Part shown: piece after piece, positions 25,704 to 36,528 of the stretch
How the letters are laid out: the number at the start of each line of letters is the position of its first letter
How positions within the stretch are numbered: the first letter of the stretch is position 1
Assembly: GCF_031877795.1 (NCBI RefSeq)
Contig: NC_133939.1
Coordinates: 5,127,698 to 5,191,697, forward strand
Reading direction: 5' to 3'
Length of the DNA stretch: 64,000 nt
Source: Strix aluco
Lineage: Eukaryota > Chordata > Aves > Strigiformes > Strigidae
Made by a program: the position numbers and the translations under genes
Notes under the pieces: model-generated
What the model saw: the letters and a program-made list of their open reading frames with translations, nothing else
Database searches by the model: none
Told to the model about the DNA's origin: nothing

Positions 25704-25806
25704 GTGTGTATGTGTATATATATGCATACAGACATAATACCCACACTGTGTGTAGGGAGTATATATACAAATCTGTGTATATGTGTGTATACACACAGTC
25801 ACACAT
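25704..25806. repeat. TG/TA-rich simple repeat
   Basis: An imperfect alternating purine-pyrimidine tract (TGTGTATGTGTATATATATGC..., later GTGTATATGTGTGTATACACACA). It is a degenerate dinucleotide microsatellite, about 100 bp long. Confidence 0.75.
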
Positions 25807-27367
25807 ATCCCTGTTTAGTCTCTGAATAGATGGAAGAGCCACTTGGTTCTAGTATTTGTCTTGATTATAGTTGCGGGTGCTGTGTCCAGGAACCTCAGGC
25901 TTGTTTCTATGGCAGCTATTCCCAGGCTTTTAACATCCCACCTTCCCTCAATCCCCATGTGGCAATAAAAGGAAAAGAAGTGTTGTGACACCCACACGGA
26001 GCATCTCATGGAGGGGCTAAGAATAGAGCTGTCTAAGGTAGAGATGTCTGCAGATGACAGGCTTGTACAGGAGGGACTGGGGTGCAGTAGGCTACAGCAC
26101 GGCCTTCCATGGCACTGGTCTCTTGGCTTTGCACTGGGGGCTTTGTGGGGCAGCCCAGATCTCTCTCTCTCTCCTCTGTTTGTTTTGTTTTGTTTTCTAT
26201 CTCCTTCTTGCCCTGCCCTGAAGCAGGATTGCAATATTAGAATGGCATCATGAGCAGGAATGCTAGGGATCCTGTGCTGCACTAGACAGGCTGACTAATC
26301 TCCCTTTAAATAATCTCCCTTTAAATAGTCTGGAAGCACTCTAGTGAGCTTCTGTTTCAGGAGCCATGAGAATACAGCCACGACTGTGGTCTATATAAAT
26401 AGCCAGATCCATGCTGGTAAGTAGTGATCAGTACAGCTATTTGTTCTAGGAAGGTCTTCCTGTTTTCTTCATGTTGTTGCATGGATAGCTGCGATCAAAT
26501 TCTGGTAGCATTTCTGTATAGCAGGGGTGCTGCTGCCTTTTCTCAGACTGCCATATTGTCAGTGACAGTGAGGAGCAAGCAGATAGACTTCTATCTATCT
26601 TCTATCTCCAGTGGCTTTGCATCTGAGTGGCAATGGGGCTGTGGCTTGCTGGGGTCTGTGCAGCTGGCTTTAGCTAAAACAGTGCATTTCAGACCCTTTT
26701 GATCAGTGCTGTGAGTTCAAAAATCTCACTGATATTTATAGTATCTGGAAGGTGAAAGCAAGGAATATTTGAATACTTGTTGCCTAGCTATGGATCTGAA
26801 TAGAGCATAATGTGATGGTCCTGTCTGAGGAGGATGAACTTAGCTTATCTGTGCTGTCCTAACTCAGTAATCAGACCTGTTTAAAAAAAAAAAAATCATT
26901 AACCAAGTCTGTGTTAGTTATGCTGGCTAATATAATCTTTTCACTTGTAATATGGAAGAGTAGAAACTATTCTCCAGGTATGTACATGCACTCTGCAGCT
27001 GCATAAATAATCTTCAGTTTGCCTCCATCTGGTCCTGAATTATCAAGACAGCCTTCAAAAACATAAGGATCTGATACATGGCCAATAGCCCCTCTGGTGC
27101 TTTCTAAGATTTAGGTAAATAGGAGAATCCTCAACGAAGAGCGCAGCAAGTCTTGCCTCAGCTGAGGTAGGAGGCATTTGAATTTCTTACTCATAGTGTA
27201 TTGTCATCTTCTCCCTGCCATCCTACCCACTCAGTGCGTCAGAGATCTAAGGCTTGATTTTTATTTTTTAATTTTTTTTCTTCCCCCCTTCCCTGAGCAG
27301 AGGATATTCAGGCCTTCAGCTTCTGATGCATCATGTCAGAGATCCTTTATCCTTCTTCCCTGCCACG

Positions 27368-27391
27368 CCCCCCCCCCCCCCCCCGCCCCCC
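27368..27391. repeat. C17-G-C6 tract
   Basis: A near-perfect run of C on the plus strand, giving G-runs on the minus strand, interrupted once at 27385. Its length is unreliable in sequencing. Confidence 0.9.
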
Positions 27392-28259
27392 ATAATTCCC
27401 CTGAGCCAGTGAGTGGGTTTTTACTGGGGTAAATGAGTTCACAGGAGAGGCTTGGTGCAAGAGGACAGAGGGCTGAGTGGATCTGAAGAAAGACTATGTG
27501 AGGACATAGCATAGACCGGTTACATAGAGGGAGTTTTACTCCTGTAAATGCCCCCTCATGTTTGCCTTCCTAATGTTGCTTTTAAGTCACTGTACAGATA
27601 ACAAGATTTTTGCCTGACCAGAAGTCCCACCTGGTGCAGTGGGACACCATTCACACTGTTCTTTAATCTTACAAGGGGAGGGATGTTGTCTCTCTTTCTC
27701 TTTTCATGCTCAGTGCTTACCATCCTCAAATACGGGCACTGCTGGGGTCTGGATTGCCTCAGTGTGTTGTTTAAATGGGATTTTAAACTCATATTTACAA
27801 AGTGGAAGTTCTGTGCTGAGTTTTGGAAATACCATCAACAAAGACAGTAACGTTCTTCTGAGGTAAAATACTATAATATTTGATTACCAACAATCTTCTG
27901 AATTACAAAGCAAACCCAGAAAAATCCCAGTCTGTGAATTTAATTAAAAAGAAAAACCAAACCACAGACAGCTTCTTCATTAACTGTATTTAGTGTACTT
28001 GCCTTACGTCACTCCAGTAGGATCAACCAGGCTGTTCCTGGGGTAAGCCTGGTCTGTGTTGCCAGCTAGTATGCAACATCTGGGTTCTCTTTGGAAAAGC
28101 ACAAGAAAAAGACATAGCTGAAAGTAGCAGAAATTATGTTTCCATGCAGGACAGGTTCCACTGAGCAAGAAGGGCAAAAAGCAGTGGAATCTGCCCTGTC
28201 ACATTTTGCAGGGCTAAGGGTGGGTCAAAATGCAATGCATTTTGTCTTCTTCCCCCTAG

Positions 28260-28263
28260 CACG
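28260..28263 (+). other. NEU2: NEU2 5'UTR at start of first coding exon
   Basis: The acceptor TTTTGTCTTCTTCCCCCTAG ends at 28259, only four bases before the NEU2 ATG. The start codon therefore sits almost at the splice junction, and nearly all of the 5'UTR and the promoter are on an unseen exon upstream. This is inferred from the splice-site quality. A transcript initiating within the intron cannot be excluded. Confidence 0.6.
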
Positions 28264-28464
28264 ATGGCTTCGTTTCCTGTCTTGAAGCAAGAGACGTTGT
28301 TCCAGAACAGTACCTGGAGCTATCGAATTCCAGCCCTGCTCTACCTGCCGCGTTTCAGCATCATCCTGGCATTTGCTGAGGAACGAGAGGATGTGGTGGA
28401 TGAACATGCCAAGCTAATAGCGATGCGCAGAGGCGTGTATGACCCAACCACACACCATGTTCAG
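28264..28464 (+). CDS. NEU2: NEU2 (sialidase-2) coding exon 1
   Basis: This exon encodes residues 1-67 of cytosolic sialidase 2 (exo-alpha-sialidase, GH33), which removes terminal sialic acids from glycoproteins, oligosaccharides and gangliosides. The start ATG has A at -3 and G at +4. There is no signal peptide, as expected for the cytosolic family member. The YRIP motif (residues 20-23) carries Arg21 of the sialic-acid carboxylate triad. Glu39, Arg41 and the catalytic acid/base Asp46 stand at the same positions as in human NEU2. The exon ends in phase 0 after ...THHVQ with donor GTACCA at 28465. Human NEU2 breaks at the same place (HQVQ|W). Identification is by recalled similarity along the whole protein, its length (379 versus 380 residues in human) and synteny. 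Confidence 0.95.
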
Positions 28465-30212
28465 GTACCAGTGTGGGGAGAAAATCGGGAAGACTGCCCA
28501 CCTATACCACTCCCCTTCCCCAGATGAGTTGAATACGTTTGCCCTCTCACTGTAGGGAGTGGGCAGCTCCTCCTTTTCCCCAGTTATAGGAGACAAATCT
28601 GCTTATAAGTAATGCATGTGTCATAACTGCTGGGATTCAATCCCATGACTGGGCAGCTTTTGGGGGGGACTAAAGTGGGCAGGTGCAGCAGATTTTTCTG
28701 GGGATGGCTTTGACCCATCATCGCAGAGCTGAGGAAGTAGATAGAGAGATGGAACAAAAGTCCTGTTGCAACAGCAAAGATGTGGAGGAGAGGCAGAAAT
28801 GGGGAGTGCCACAGGGATGGGGAGGAGTGAATTAGCAATCAGTGACTATTTTTTTATAAATTCATCTTCTTAGGACTAATTTCTGGTTGAAAAAACAATT
28901 GAGAACAGCTAGTCTCCCCACGCAAAAGAGTGTCGTCTGGTTTGTCTGTGCCACTGAATTGGCTACCTTATTAATCTACCGGTTATTATTAACAGTTATC
29001 TTGCTGGGTGACTGGGGGTGGTGGATACTCTATTTATAATCATTTTTTGCATTTGCAAATGCATTAATGTCTGGGGGGGAAAAAAAAAGTCATTATATCT
29101 TTCTATTCCAATTCTTCATTGGTGACTGGTTGTCTTAGATTATAGACTCTTAAGAGCTGGAGTCTGCCTAGCAGAAGCAGCCTCTGAGCACACCTGCAGT
29201 GTCATACCATTCAGGTAACAGCTTGTGTAACCCCCCGTAATTCAGTTAAGTAGGGCTCAGTTGGTCATAAACTTAGTAAGTTGTGTTCACATGCTAGCGT
29301 TTCTTAAAATGGAAATATTAAATATTCCAAAAAAGTTAATACTGGTTGAATAGACATAGAAAAGACATTACCAAAAAGGGTAATCAGCAAGTCGGGGTAG
29401 AAAAGCTAATTAGTATAATCTTACTGGAAAATACTGCTTCTTTTACCAAGCCCATAACACTATGTAGGAATAATTTTCTAATTGCAATGTTAGTGTTAGA
29501 AGTGTGATTGTGTTATGTGCTATTCATTTAAAGAAAGACAGGGCTTGAAGGGTAGTTCTACCTGCTTAGTGACCTATTTTCTGCGTCGGACAACTCAGGG
29601 TCCAAATTTCTACACCAGAGTGTGTAAAGCCATGCAATCAGCTCTAGCAAGGAGCCTCAGTGTAGGCTGAGATGCCCATTCACACATGGATCAAAACGAA
29701 GGAATAGGAGTCTAAATGGAAAGGAATTTGTCGGCATCCAGGATACTTGAAAAGGGCTTAGTTATATAACTGTCTTTCTGAGAAACACTGATACAGCACA
29801 GTGTCTGTACCAGCACCCTTTGACCACTGGGCACGTCAGTGTGTCATATATATATATATGTACTTATTTGTGAGAATTTCTGAAAACTTAGCTACTGTAG
29901 TTTTTTTAAACACTGCCATCAGACACTAGCTGCATTGAGATACAGAGCTATCAGCTCCTCAATGAGTAGTAACTAAAAAGGACATAACCCACCTGTTTGG
30001 TGAACTGCACGTACATTGCGTCATCCAAATAATTTTCACTAGTGTTTGGCGATGCCAGTATATTGTCTTCCCATTTCTTGCTCTATCCACTAACTTGCTT
30101 CTCTTCTGTTCTTCTCATGCTCTTCTGTAACTTTTGTCCAGGCATCCTGTAACGTGGATCTATTTGTAATGGTGTGTTTCATTCTTGTCTCCCTTCACAC
30201 GGGCCCTGGCAG
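28465..30212 (+). other. NEU2: NEU2 intron
   Basis: A phase-0 GT-AG intron of 1,748 bp. The donor is GTACCA and the acceptor is ...GGGCCCTGGCAG at 30212. It contains A/T homopolymers and a short (TA)n tract near 29848-29860, and no other gene that I can see. Confidence 0.85.
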
Positions 30213-31151
30213 TGGAGTAGAATGGAGACCATTGTCAGTGCACAGCTGAAAAAACACCGATCTATGAACCCCTGTCCTGTTTATGATGAGGTCTCAGGGA
30301 AACTGATCCTGTTCTTCATAGCCATCCCAGGAAAGATCTCTGAGCAGCATCAGCTCAGGACAAAGATCAACCTGGTACGTCTCTGCTATGTCACTAGCAT
30401 GGACCAAGGACGGACCTGGAGCACTGCCCAGGATGTCACCGATGGTACCATTAGCACTGAGTACAAGAACTGGGCCACTTTTGCAGTGGGACCGGGTCAT
30501 GGATTACAATTGCTCAATGAGGCCCGGAGCCTTGTGATTCCTGCCTATGCCTATCGTATCTTGGACCCTAAGCAACACCCCACCCCTCATGCCTTCTGCT
30601 TCATCAGCTCTGACCATGGGACAACATGGGAGATGGGGAACTTCGTGGGGGAGGAGAGCGCAGTGGAGTGTCAGGTAGCAGAGGTGCACATCTGTGGCAG
30701 GAAGGTCCTCTACTGCAATGCAAGGAGCAGCAGCGGAGCCAGAATCCAGGCTGTTAGCTACAACCACGGGGTGGACTTTGAGGGGGGCCAGCGGGTTGAA
30801 ATGCTAGTAGAACCTCCCTCTGGATGTCACGGAAGTGTTACTGCCTTCCCACCTCCCCCTAATACCAGATGCCAAGATAGTTGGTTACTCTACACTCATC
30901 CCACAGACCCAAAGGGTCGAAGAGATTTAGGAGTTTACCTCAACAAAAGCCCTTTAAATCCAGCACACTGGACAAAACCAAGCATCCTCTTCAAGGGCCT
31001 GTGTGCTTATTCGGATCTGCAGTACATGGGGGTTGGGCCAGACGGCTCACCCTTGTTCTCCTGCCTCTTTGAATATGGGACCCACCAACAATGTGAAGAG
31101 ATAATCTTTGTAATGTTCACTTTGAAGCAAGCCTTTCCATCAGAGCACTGA
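30213..31151 (+). CDS. NEU2: NEU2 (sialidase-2) coding exon 2
   Basis: This exon encodes residues 68-379 and the stop codon TGA (31149-31151), completing the six-bladed beta-propeller. Two canonical Asp-boxes (S-x-D-x-G-x-T-W) are present: SMDQGRTW at 129-136 and SSDHGTTW at 199-206. A degenerate third box reads SYNHGVDF near 249-256. Residues matching the human catalytic set are Glu219 in ECQVAEV, Arg238 in NARS, Arg304 in RRDLG and the nucleophile Tyr333 in AYSDLQ. With Arg21 and Asp46 of exon 1 the active site is intact. The C-terminus (FTLKQAFPSEH) ends slightly before the human LPQ tail. The open frame extends left of 30213 to 30174, but that part is intronic. The gene lies 5.2 kb upstream of INPP5D on the same strand, as in mammals. 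Confidence 0.95.
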   Translation, partial: WSRMETIVSAQLKKHRSMNPCPVYDEVSGKLILFFIAIPGKISEQHQLRTKINLVRLCYVTSMDQGRTWSTAQDVTDGTISTEYKNWATFAVGPGHGLQLLNEARSLVIPAYAYRILDPKQHPTPHAFCFISSDHGTTWEMGNFVGEESAVECQVAEVHICGRKVLYCNARSSSGARIQAVSYNHGVDFEGGQRVEMLVEPPSGCHGSVTAFPPPPNTRCQDSWLLYTHPTDPKGRRDLGVYLNKSPLNPAHWTKPSILFKGLCAYSDLQYMGVGPDGSPLFSCLFEYGTHQQCEEIIFVMFTLKQAFPSEH

Positions 31152-31293
31152 GCCTTGAGCCTTTCCATCAGCATCCCTCTGAAAACCACCTTTGCTGATA
31201 CTTCTTCTCACTGTCACTTCTCATCTTTCGGCAAAAGGTTTTTTGTACTCCTCTTGCACCCTTAGTTCATGGCTTCTGTACATTACGAAGTCT

Positions 31294-31299
31294 ATTAAA
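31294..31299 (+). promoter_or_regulatory. NEU2: Candidate NEU2 poly(A) signal (ATTAAA)
   Basis: ATTAAA lies 143 bp after the NEU2 stop and is followed by a T/GT-rich element (TGTGTTTGATGTCGTTTTCTGTTG) from about 31316. This is the usual arrangement of a cleavage site. It would give a short 3'UTR of about 160-170 nt. Confidence 0.6.
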
Positions 31300-33066
31300 C
31301 ATACTAAAACTGAACATGTGTTTGATGTCGTTTTCTGTTGCCTGTTCTACCTTCTCACCTTTCCTTTTGGTTGCCATCTTAAACATCCCATGCTCAAAAC
31401 AAGCACGACCTCTGTATAGGGCCTCTCATCTTGAGGCCTCCGATAGACTTGATTAGGGATGTGCATGCTGACAGTGTAGGGACTGTGTGGGAACAGAGGG
31501 CAGCAATTTTATGCTGAGCTGTATTTAGTAAGTTGTGGAGAAGGTGCTAGAGAGGACACTGGGCTTACTGCCCCATATCTGCAGTTACCTTCCTCAGAAA
31601 ACTGCTTAGGCTCTGCTTAGGTGCGCTGCTGCTTGCAGTCAGTGTAGCACTTGCTGGCAACTTTGGCTTTCAGGGCTTGCTGTCTTCTCATTTCAGCAAG
31701 GCCATGGGATGCCTTGCTCTTGGGATATTCCTTGCCCACTTCGGCAGTGGATTTGGGGTTCCCTTGCTGAGTTCCCAGGTCCCCCAGGGACTTGTCTAAC
31801 TTAGCCTTCTCCTTACTTCCCACGCTGGTTTTGCTTATTTGCACTTTTGCTTACACTGCACTGAGAAGCTGCAGTTTCTCATGTGTAAGGAAACCACAGC
31901 CTCGTGTGCTCCAGCTGTTCCCTCTCCCTGGGCAGTGACAGTAGGACCCATGCAGGACACCAGGACACCCCCGTGTTTGGGGACAGGGCAAGTGACAGAA
32001 ATGGTATTTTGCCTGTATCAAAACTGCAGGATCAGGACAGGTCTGCAGAGGGAGCTCCCAATTTATAGTCAGGAGGGGAAATACTTGCTGGTCTTTCTAA
32101 CACAAGTGCTAAGCTATGATCCACGCAGCAACTGCTCTCATCGCTGACAACCCAATGTCTTGCAAGCATGGCTGCTGTTATTACAGAGCATTACTGGCAT
32201 GTGAGGCAGTGTGTCCAACAAAGAACATTGCCACACTTCCAGCAAATTGCAAAGGCACAGGTGTCTGAGGCAGAGGACCTGACCAAGCCCTGAGCAACAC
32301 GAGAGTGCTCGAGCTGGAAAGCTTTCCAACGTAGACAGATCTTCAGCAGGTTTCTGAAGGGAACAGCCCCAGTTTTAGTGAGAGAGACTGTTCTGAGTCT
32401 ACAGTGTGATTTGAAAAGAGGCATTATGCAGTGAGTAGACAAGGGGAGTGACCAGAAATTAATGGGTACCAAGGGAGACACGTCAGAGCAGATGGAGCTG
32501 GGAAAGCTTTACCTGTGCCTCTGGACAAAATTCTGCTTTATGAACCAGTCTGTGCTTGTTTGCTGTATGCTGTATTCGGTGTGTGTGCACGTGTGGAATG
32601 GCTCCAAGGAAAATATGTTTGTTTGCTCTATTGGTGAAGAAAAATACCTGCTCTCCAGATCACTCTCAGAACACATCCCCTTTGGGGAATGCTAGCAGGT
32701 TCCCTAGGATCCTTTGCACTGTCACTGCTTAGGTCTGTGAGTCTCTGCTTAGTGTCCCCACCCTTGCCTTTTATTGCTGATAGCTTTCAGGGGTGGTGGG
32801 AGAAGGGACCCTGATTTTTTTCACTATCTAGGTTTGTTTCAGGGTGCCTGGAGGCTGCAGGTACCGAGGAAGTGAAGAGATCTCATGGCCTTCACAAATA
32901 CACCTGTAATTTCCCGAGCCTTTCCCAAGCAGCAGGTCAATAACACACTGGGCTGGAGTAGCACAGAGTGGCTCACCTAACCAGTACTTTGTAGGTATTA
33001 CTCATGTGCTCTTTAGATGTAGGCCAGAGTCTAAATACACCTTTGTGGCCAATAGCCTGTTACTGA

Positions 33067-33145
33067 TGCCTAATGAGGGAATGTTATATTTAGACTTCAG
33101 CAAAGCCAACTGCTGTCCCATAGACTTCAACTCCCTCATCAGGCA
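33067..33145. repeat. 14-bp inverted repeat with 51-nt spacer
   Basis: TGCCTAATGAGGGA (33067-33080) pairs with TCCCTCATCAGGCA (33132-33145) at 13 of 14 positions. The spacer contains a direct repeat TAGACTTCA (two copies). It may be a relic of a small element with terminal inverted repeats. No family is recognised. Confidence 0.7.
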
Positions 33146-36110
33146 TACTGTGAAACACATTTGTTTCACAACATGAAAATGCATATTTGAGAATTTTTCA
33201 TGTGACCAAGCCTGGCAGTGCCCGTGCTGATGCAGAGCATAGGCTGGGTATATGTGGGGGGGTTGGGTGACCGCTGTGCATCTCGAATGATGCTACAGAC
33301 AGTACTTATCCGCTGGTTCTGGAAAGATTGGTGAGTTCACAGCCAGCTGGTACAATACTACCTGGACATCTGTGGCAAACCCAGTATAGATAAAGTGTTT
33401 ATTGTAAAGTCTGAGAGACAGCTTGGAATAATACCCTAATGTAGGGAAAAATAATCTTTGCTTTGTCCATAGACTGCCAGGGCTACCATTTTTGATTATC
33501 CAACATCAAAACGTGTCCCAGTTCTTTGTCTGCAGCCTCATTCTCTCAAGTAAGTTTAAATGAAATACTGCTGATGCTGCAGTTATCTAAAAGCTTCACT
33601 TGAGTCTGGGTTAGATTTGTCTGACAGATGTACCCATTATTCTTTTGTTTTGCAAGGGTAGCTCTTACACGGTGCTTTGTCCTGACTGTGGGATGACAGT
33701 GTAGACTATTCTAAGCAGATTCTATTCCTTGTGGAAACCTTAGGGCTGTGCTGGATACATTTGTAGTATCATCTGGCATGTTACTGGTGCAGGCTGATCA
33801 CTGCACTCCCCTTTTACGGCAAACGCTCTAGCTCCCCTCTAGATAACTTCTCTAATCTCTTCTTCCTCAGATCTACTCACTGGCCTTCTCTGACACAGGC
33901 ACGAATGGAAAGAAAATAAATGGTATAAGTATCTCCTGCAAAACAGCCTCTTGTCTCTGCGGGACAGAAGACGTTACTGCTGTCCTTTGGGGATCAGGTA
34001 GCTGAGGATACAGGCACTTGCGTGCTGACCACACAGGGATCAGTCTTTCTCCAGCATTGCAGAACACACATGCCAGCGCCATGAGAAGTAAAACAGACGC
34101 CATTTCCTCTTCAGGCAGCGTTGCAAATGAACCATTAGGGATCACAGAGCTGTTTATGTTAAGGGATTTGGATTCATCTTTTGAGCAGCTGGAGCTGTAC
34201 TGTGCTTTCTTTTAGGACCAAGAAATACCTACAGAAACTGGCCTGCACATCTTATTGCAACAATCATCACATGTGTTTGGATCCCATCCCCTTGTTTATG
34301 TCTCCAAGGAGTTGTGTGTGGCTGGACAGGGGATTCACACATTTGAAGGAAATAGCAGCAGCTTGCTAAAAACTGAAGTTGGTGGTGGGATGGATAGGAG
34401 TTAAGTGTTAAGTATACAGCTAATCAGTCTCGGATGTCTAACCAGGGCTTGTTCCTCTCTGTTATCTTGTCTTAACTTGCAGTAGATCAGGAGAAGCTTT
34501 CCAAACACAGTTTCATTCCAGCAAAACTCATGCTGAGCAGCAGCTCTGTCCACTCTGCATCCACATATGGGTCCATTGCATGGAGAGCACTGTGAGGTCA
34601 AGCAGTGGTTTGACATTTAGAGCTGTTCTGCTTCCTGCTGCAGCTGTGCTCCAGAGAAACTACTGTAAGTATCAGAAATCCCAAGGACCTGGTACAGGTG
34701 AGGCTCGCAGCACACTATGGCCAGGCAGGACTGTCAAAGGGGCTGCACGGTCCCTTTGCCTTATGCAGAACTCTTCTCAGTGGGGAAAATGGGGTTTGTA
34801 AGTGCTCTGTGGCTTACAAGAGCTTACAGCCACTGTCCGTGCAGAGCCACTTCATGGCATTCAGCATCTGACTCCATTTAAGCACCTGAATCCATGGAGT
34901 TTGGTTCCTAAGGCCCTATGTGGATCTGGGTGAAGCTGAAGGGCAGGTCCAGCTGAACTAATTTTGGTCTGTAGACAGTGCTTGCTCAGCGTGGACAGGA
35001 AGCCTTGCACATTGCAGTTCTGCCCATTTAGCAGGGTCCTGTGCTGGCCGCACAATTTTGAATTGCTGGTACCCACAGTTTAATCTCAATGGCAGAGATT
35101 AAGCTGGACACTGCAGAGCCGATATCTGGATAACTGAAACTCCCAGGAAGGCTGGCAGGGGACAAATGCTGGGCTGTACTGGTTGACCCTCCCTCTCCAT
35201 GCCCACAAATTCTAGTCTCTCCCCATTCGGTGGTAGGCTGCTCTCTCCTGCCTTGCTGTCTGTGCTGTGTACAGGGGCAGCACCCCACATGTGATCCAGG
35301 TACTGTGGTTCCAGCACCTCTCCTGGCTCTGGGAGGTGAGGGTTACACAGGGCTAGCAGTGTCTGTGTCTTTCCTGGGAACTCCCCCTCTGTACTCTGAG
35401 TCCCAGGCAGAGCCCCAGCTCAGCTGCTGCTTTTAGGTATAGCTCAAACATGGATGCGCAGAAGTGCTGCCTTCAGAGGCAGAGGGGTTGGAGCTTCAGG
35501 ATAGGCAAGGAAATTTGCAGTGCCCCTGTAGCAATGTCCTCTGCAAACGTGCCCCTCGTTGCTCTGCCTTGGAGATGCAGCACTGAGCATGCCACACAGC
35601 ACACACAGATGTATAGACAAAGAAAAGGGAAGTGAAAGCTCCAGTTCTCCCCTCTCTGACGCAGGTTGCCAGACATAGCTTTGCTCCATCCCACCTTTGG
35701 GGATTTAGAGTAGGAAAGATCTTTGAATCCATCTCGCAGTAGCTGACAGGGAGCTTTGGTCACAAATCCCCAGAGCAAATCAGTCTCTAAGTCTGCTTCT
35801 GTGCATGGAAATATGCAGGGGTAACTTTTTTTTCAGATCTTTGAAGTCCCATCCCCACCTAGCAAGATGTGAGGATTGGGCAAGGGAGGAATGGGGCAGT
35901 CAGTGCTAAGTGTCCTAATGCACAGTGTGTTTCTGATCAGTCTGAGACTGATTTATTCCCCATGAAGGCCTGTAGTGGGTAGGACCGACGGGAAAAAGAT
36001 GGAAACTCAAAGGGTCTGGCAAGAGATTGTAAATGGGACGGCAGGCCACCAAAGCTGGGGGGACTGAATCAGTGGGGAAACAGAAGAGCTCCCCAGCTGG
36101 GACTTCTTGA

Positions 36111-36394
36111 TACAGTGTGTTAGGACATGAAGGGAGAGGGAAGGGCAGGGAACATGGTCTTGCTAGTCACTTCAGCTGCAGCATGAAGAGGGAGAGCAGG
36201 GGCTGCAGGAACATGTCACGCTCACTCTCTGAGCTGTTTGAGTTGAGGAAGTTGTCCGCGGCTGAGTTTCCTTTCCCTCTCTGTACTATTGAAACAGGAA
36301 GCTGGTGAGCTGAACTGCCTGATCGTTACACACAGACACACAGGCAGCTCTGGCAGCTCCTGTATTGGCATTCAAGTTTCCTCCAGCTCCAGCG
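36111..36394 (+). promoter_or_regulatory. INPP5D: Candidate INPP5D promoter/5'UTR
   Basis: The 280 bp before the INPP5D ATG have no TATA box. They contain purine-rich ETS-type motifs: GAGGAAGT at 36245-36252, a PU.1-like core, and AACAGGAAG at 36293-36301. Blood-cell genes are often driven by TATA-less promoters with such sites close to the start, which would suit SHIP1. The transcription start itself is not visible, so the assignment is inference from motif content and position. Confidence 0.35.
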
Positions 36395-36528
36395 ATGGAT
36401 CAGTGCTGGTACCACGGCAACATCACTCGCTCCAGAGCCGAAGACCTGCTCTCCAAAGTAGGCAAGGATGGCAGCTTCCTTGTGCGGGCCAGTGAGTCAA
36501 TTGCTTCGGCATATGCACTCTGCGTGCT
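36395..36528 (+). CDS. INPP5D: INPP5D (SHIP1) coding exon 1
   Basis: This exon encodes residues 1-44 and two bases of codon 45 of SHIP1. SHIP1 is recruited by its SH2 domain to phosphorylated ITIM/ITAM motifs in blood cells and converts PI(3,4,5)P3 to PI(3,4)P2. The translation runs from MDQCWYHGNITRS, through GKDGSFLVRAS, to AYALCVL. It matches human SHIP1 (MVPCWNHGNITRS, GKDGSFLVRAS, AYALCVL) with few changes. The WYHG opening of the SH2 fold and the phosphotyrosine-binding FLVR arginine (Arg31) are present. The ATG has G at -3 and G at +4. The donor GTAAGT at 36529-36534 splits the Leu45 codon after CT. The remaining SH2 part and the phosphatase domain lie further right, mostly outside the window. 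Confidence 0.95.

Larger units (their letters stand above)
6908..28259. other. Non-coding interval between NGEF and NEU2
   Basis: About 21 kb with no coding exon that I recognise on either strand. The strong acceptors at 6908 (minus, NGEF) and 28259 (plus, NEU2) show that upstream non-coding exons of both genes should lie here, but I cannot place them. I find one CR1-like remnant near 20.2 kb, short tandem duplications at 14622, 25360 and 26297, simple repeats, and no CpG-island-like promoter. Open frames within it, including a 200-codon one at 20491-21093, look like chance. Confidence 0.5.
31152..36110. other. NEU2 3'UTR and NEU2-INPP5D intergenic region
   Basis: After the short NEU2 3'UTR this interval has no recognised gene. 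It holds two minus-strand frames with coding-like features that I report as findings (31844-31617 and 34103-33873), a long inverted repeat at 33067-33145, and a strong but unassigned plus-strand acceptor (...TCTTCTTCCTCAG) ending at 33870. A 5' non-coding exon of INPP5D could lie here. Confidence 0.5.

Noticed and set aside
25815-26282. 155-codon minus-strand open frame
   Set aside because: It overlaps simple TC/TG-rich sequence and reads as Ser/Cys-rich noise with no recognisable domain.
30174-30212. Extension of the NEU2 exon 2 frame to an upstream ATG
   Set aside because: These 39 bases precede the acceptor CCTGGCAG and are intronic. Joining exon 1 at 30213 restores the exact human-like junction HVQ|W.
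36289-36495. Open frame overlapping INPP5D exon 1 in another frame
   Set aside because: It is a shadow of the SHIP1 exon. The frame with GNITRS and FLVR is the real one.
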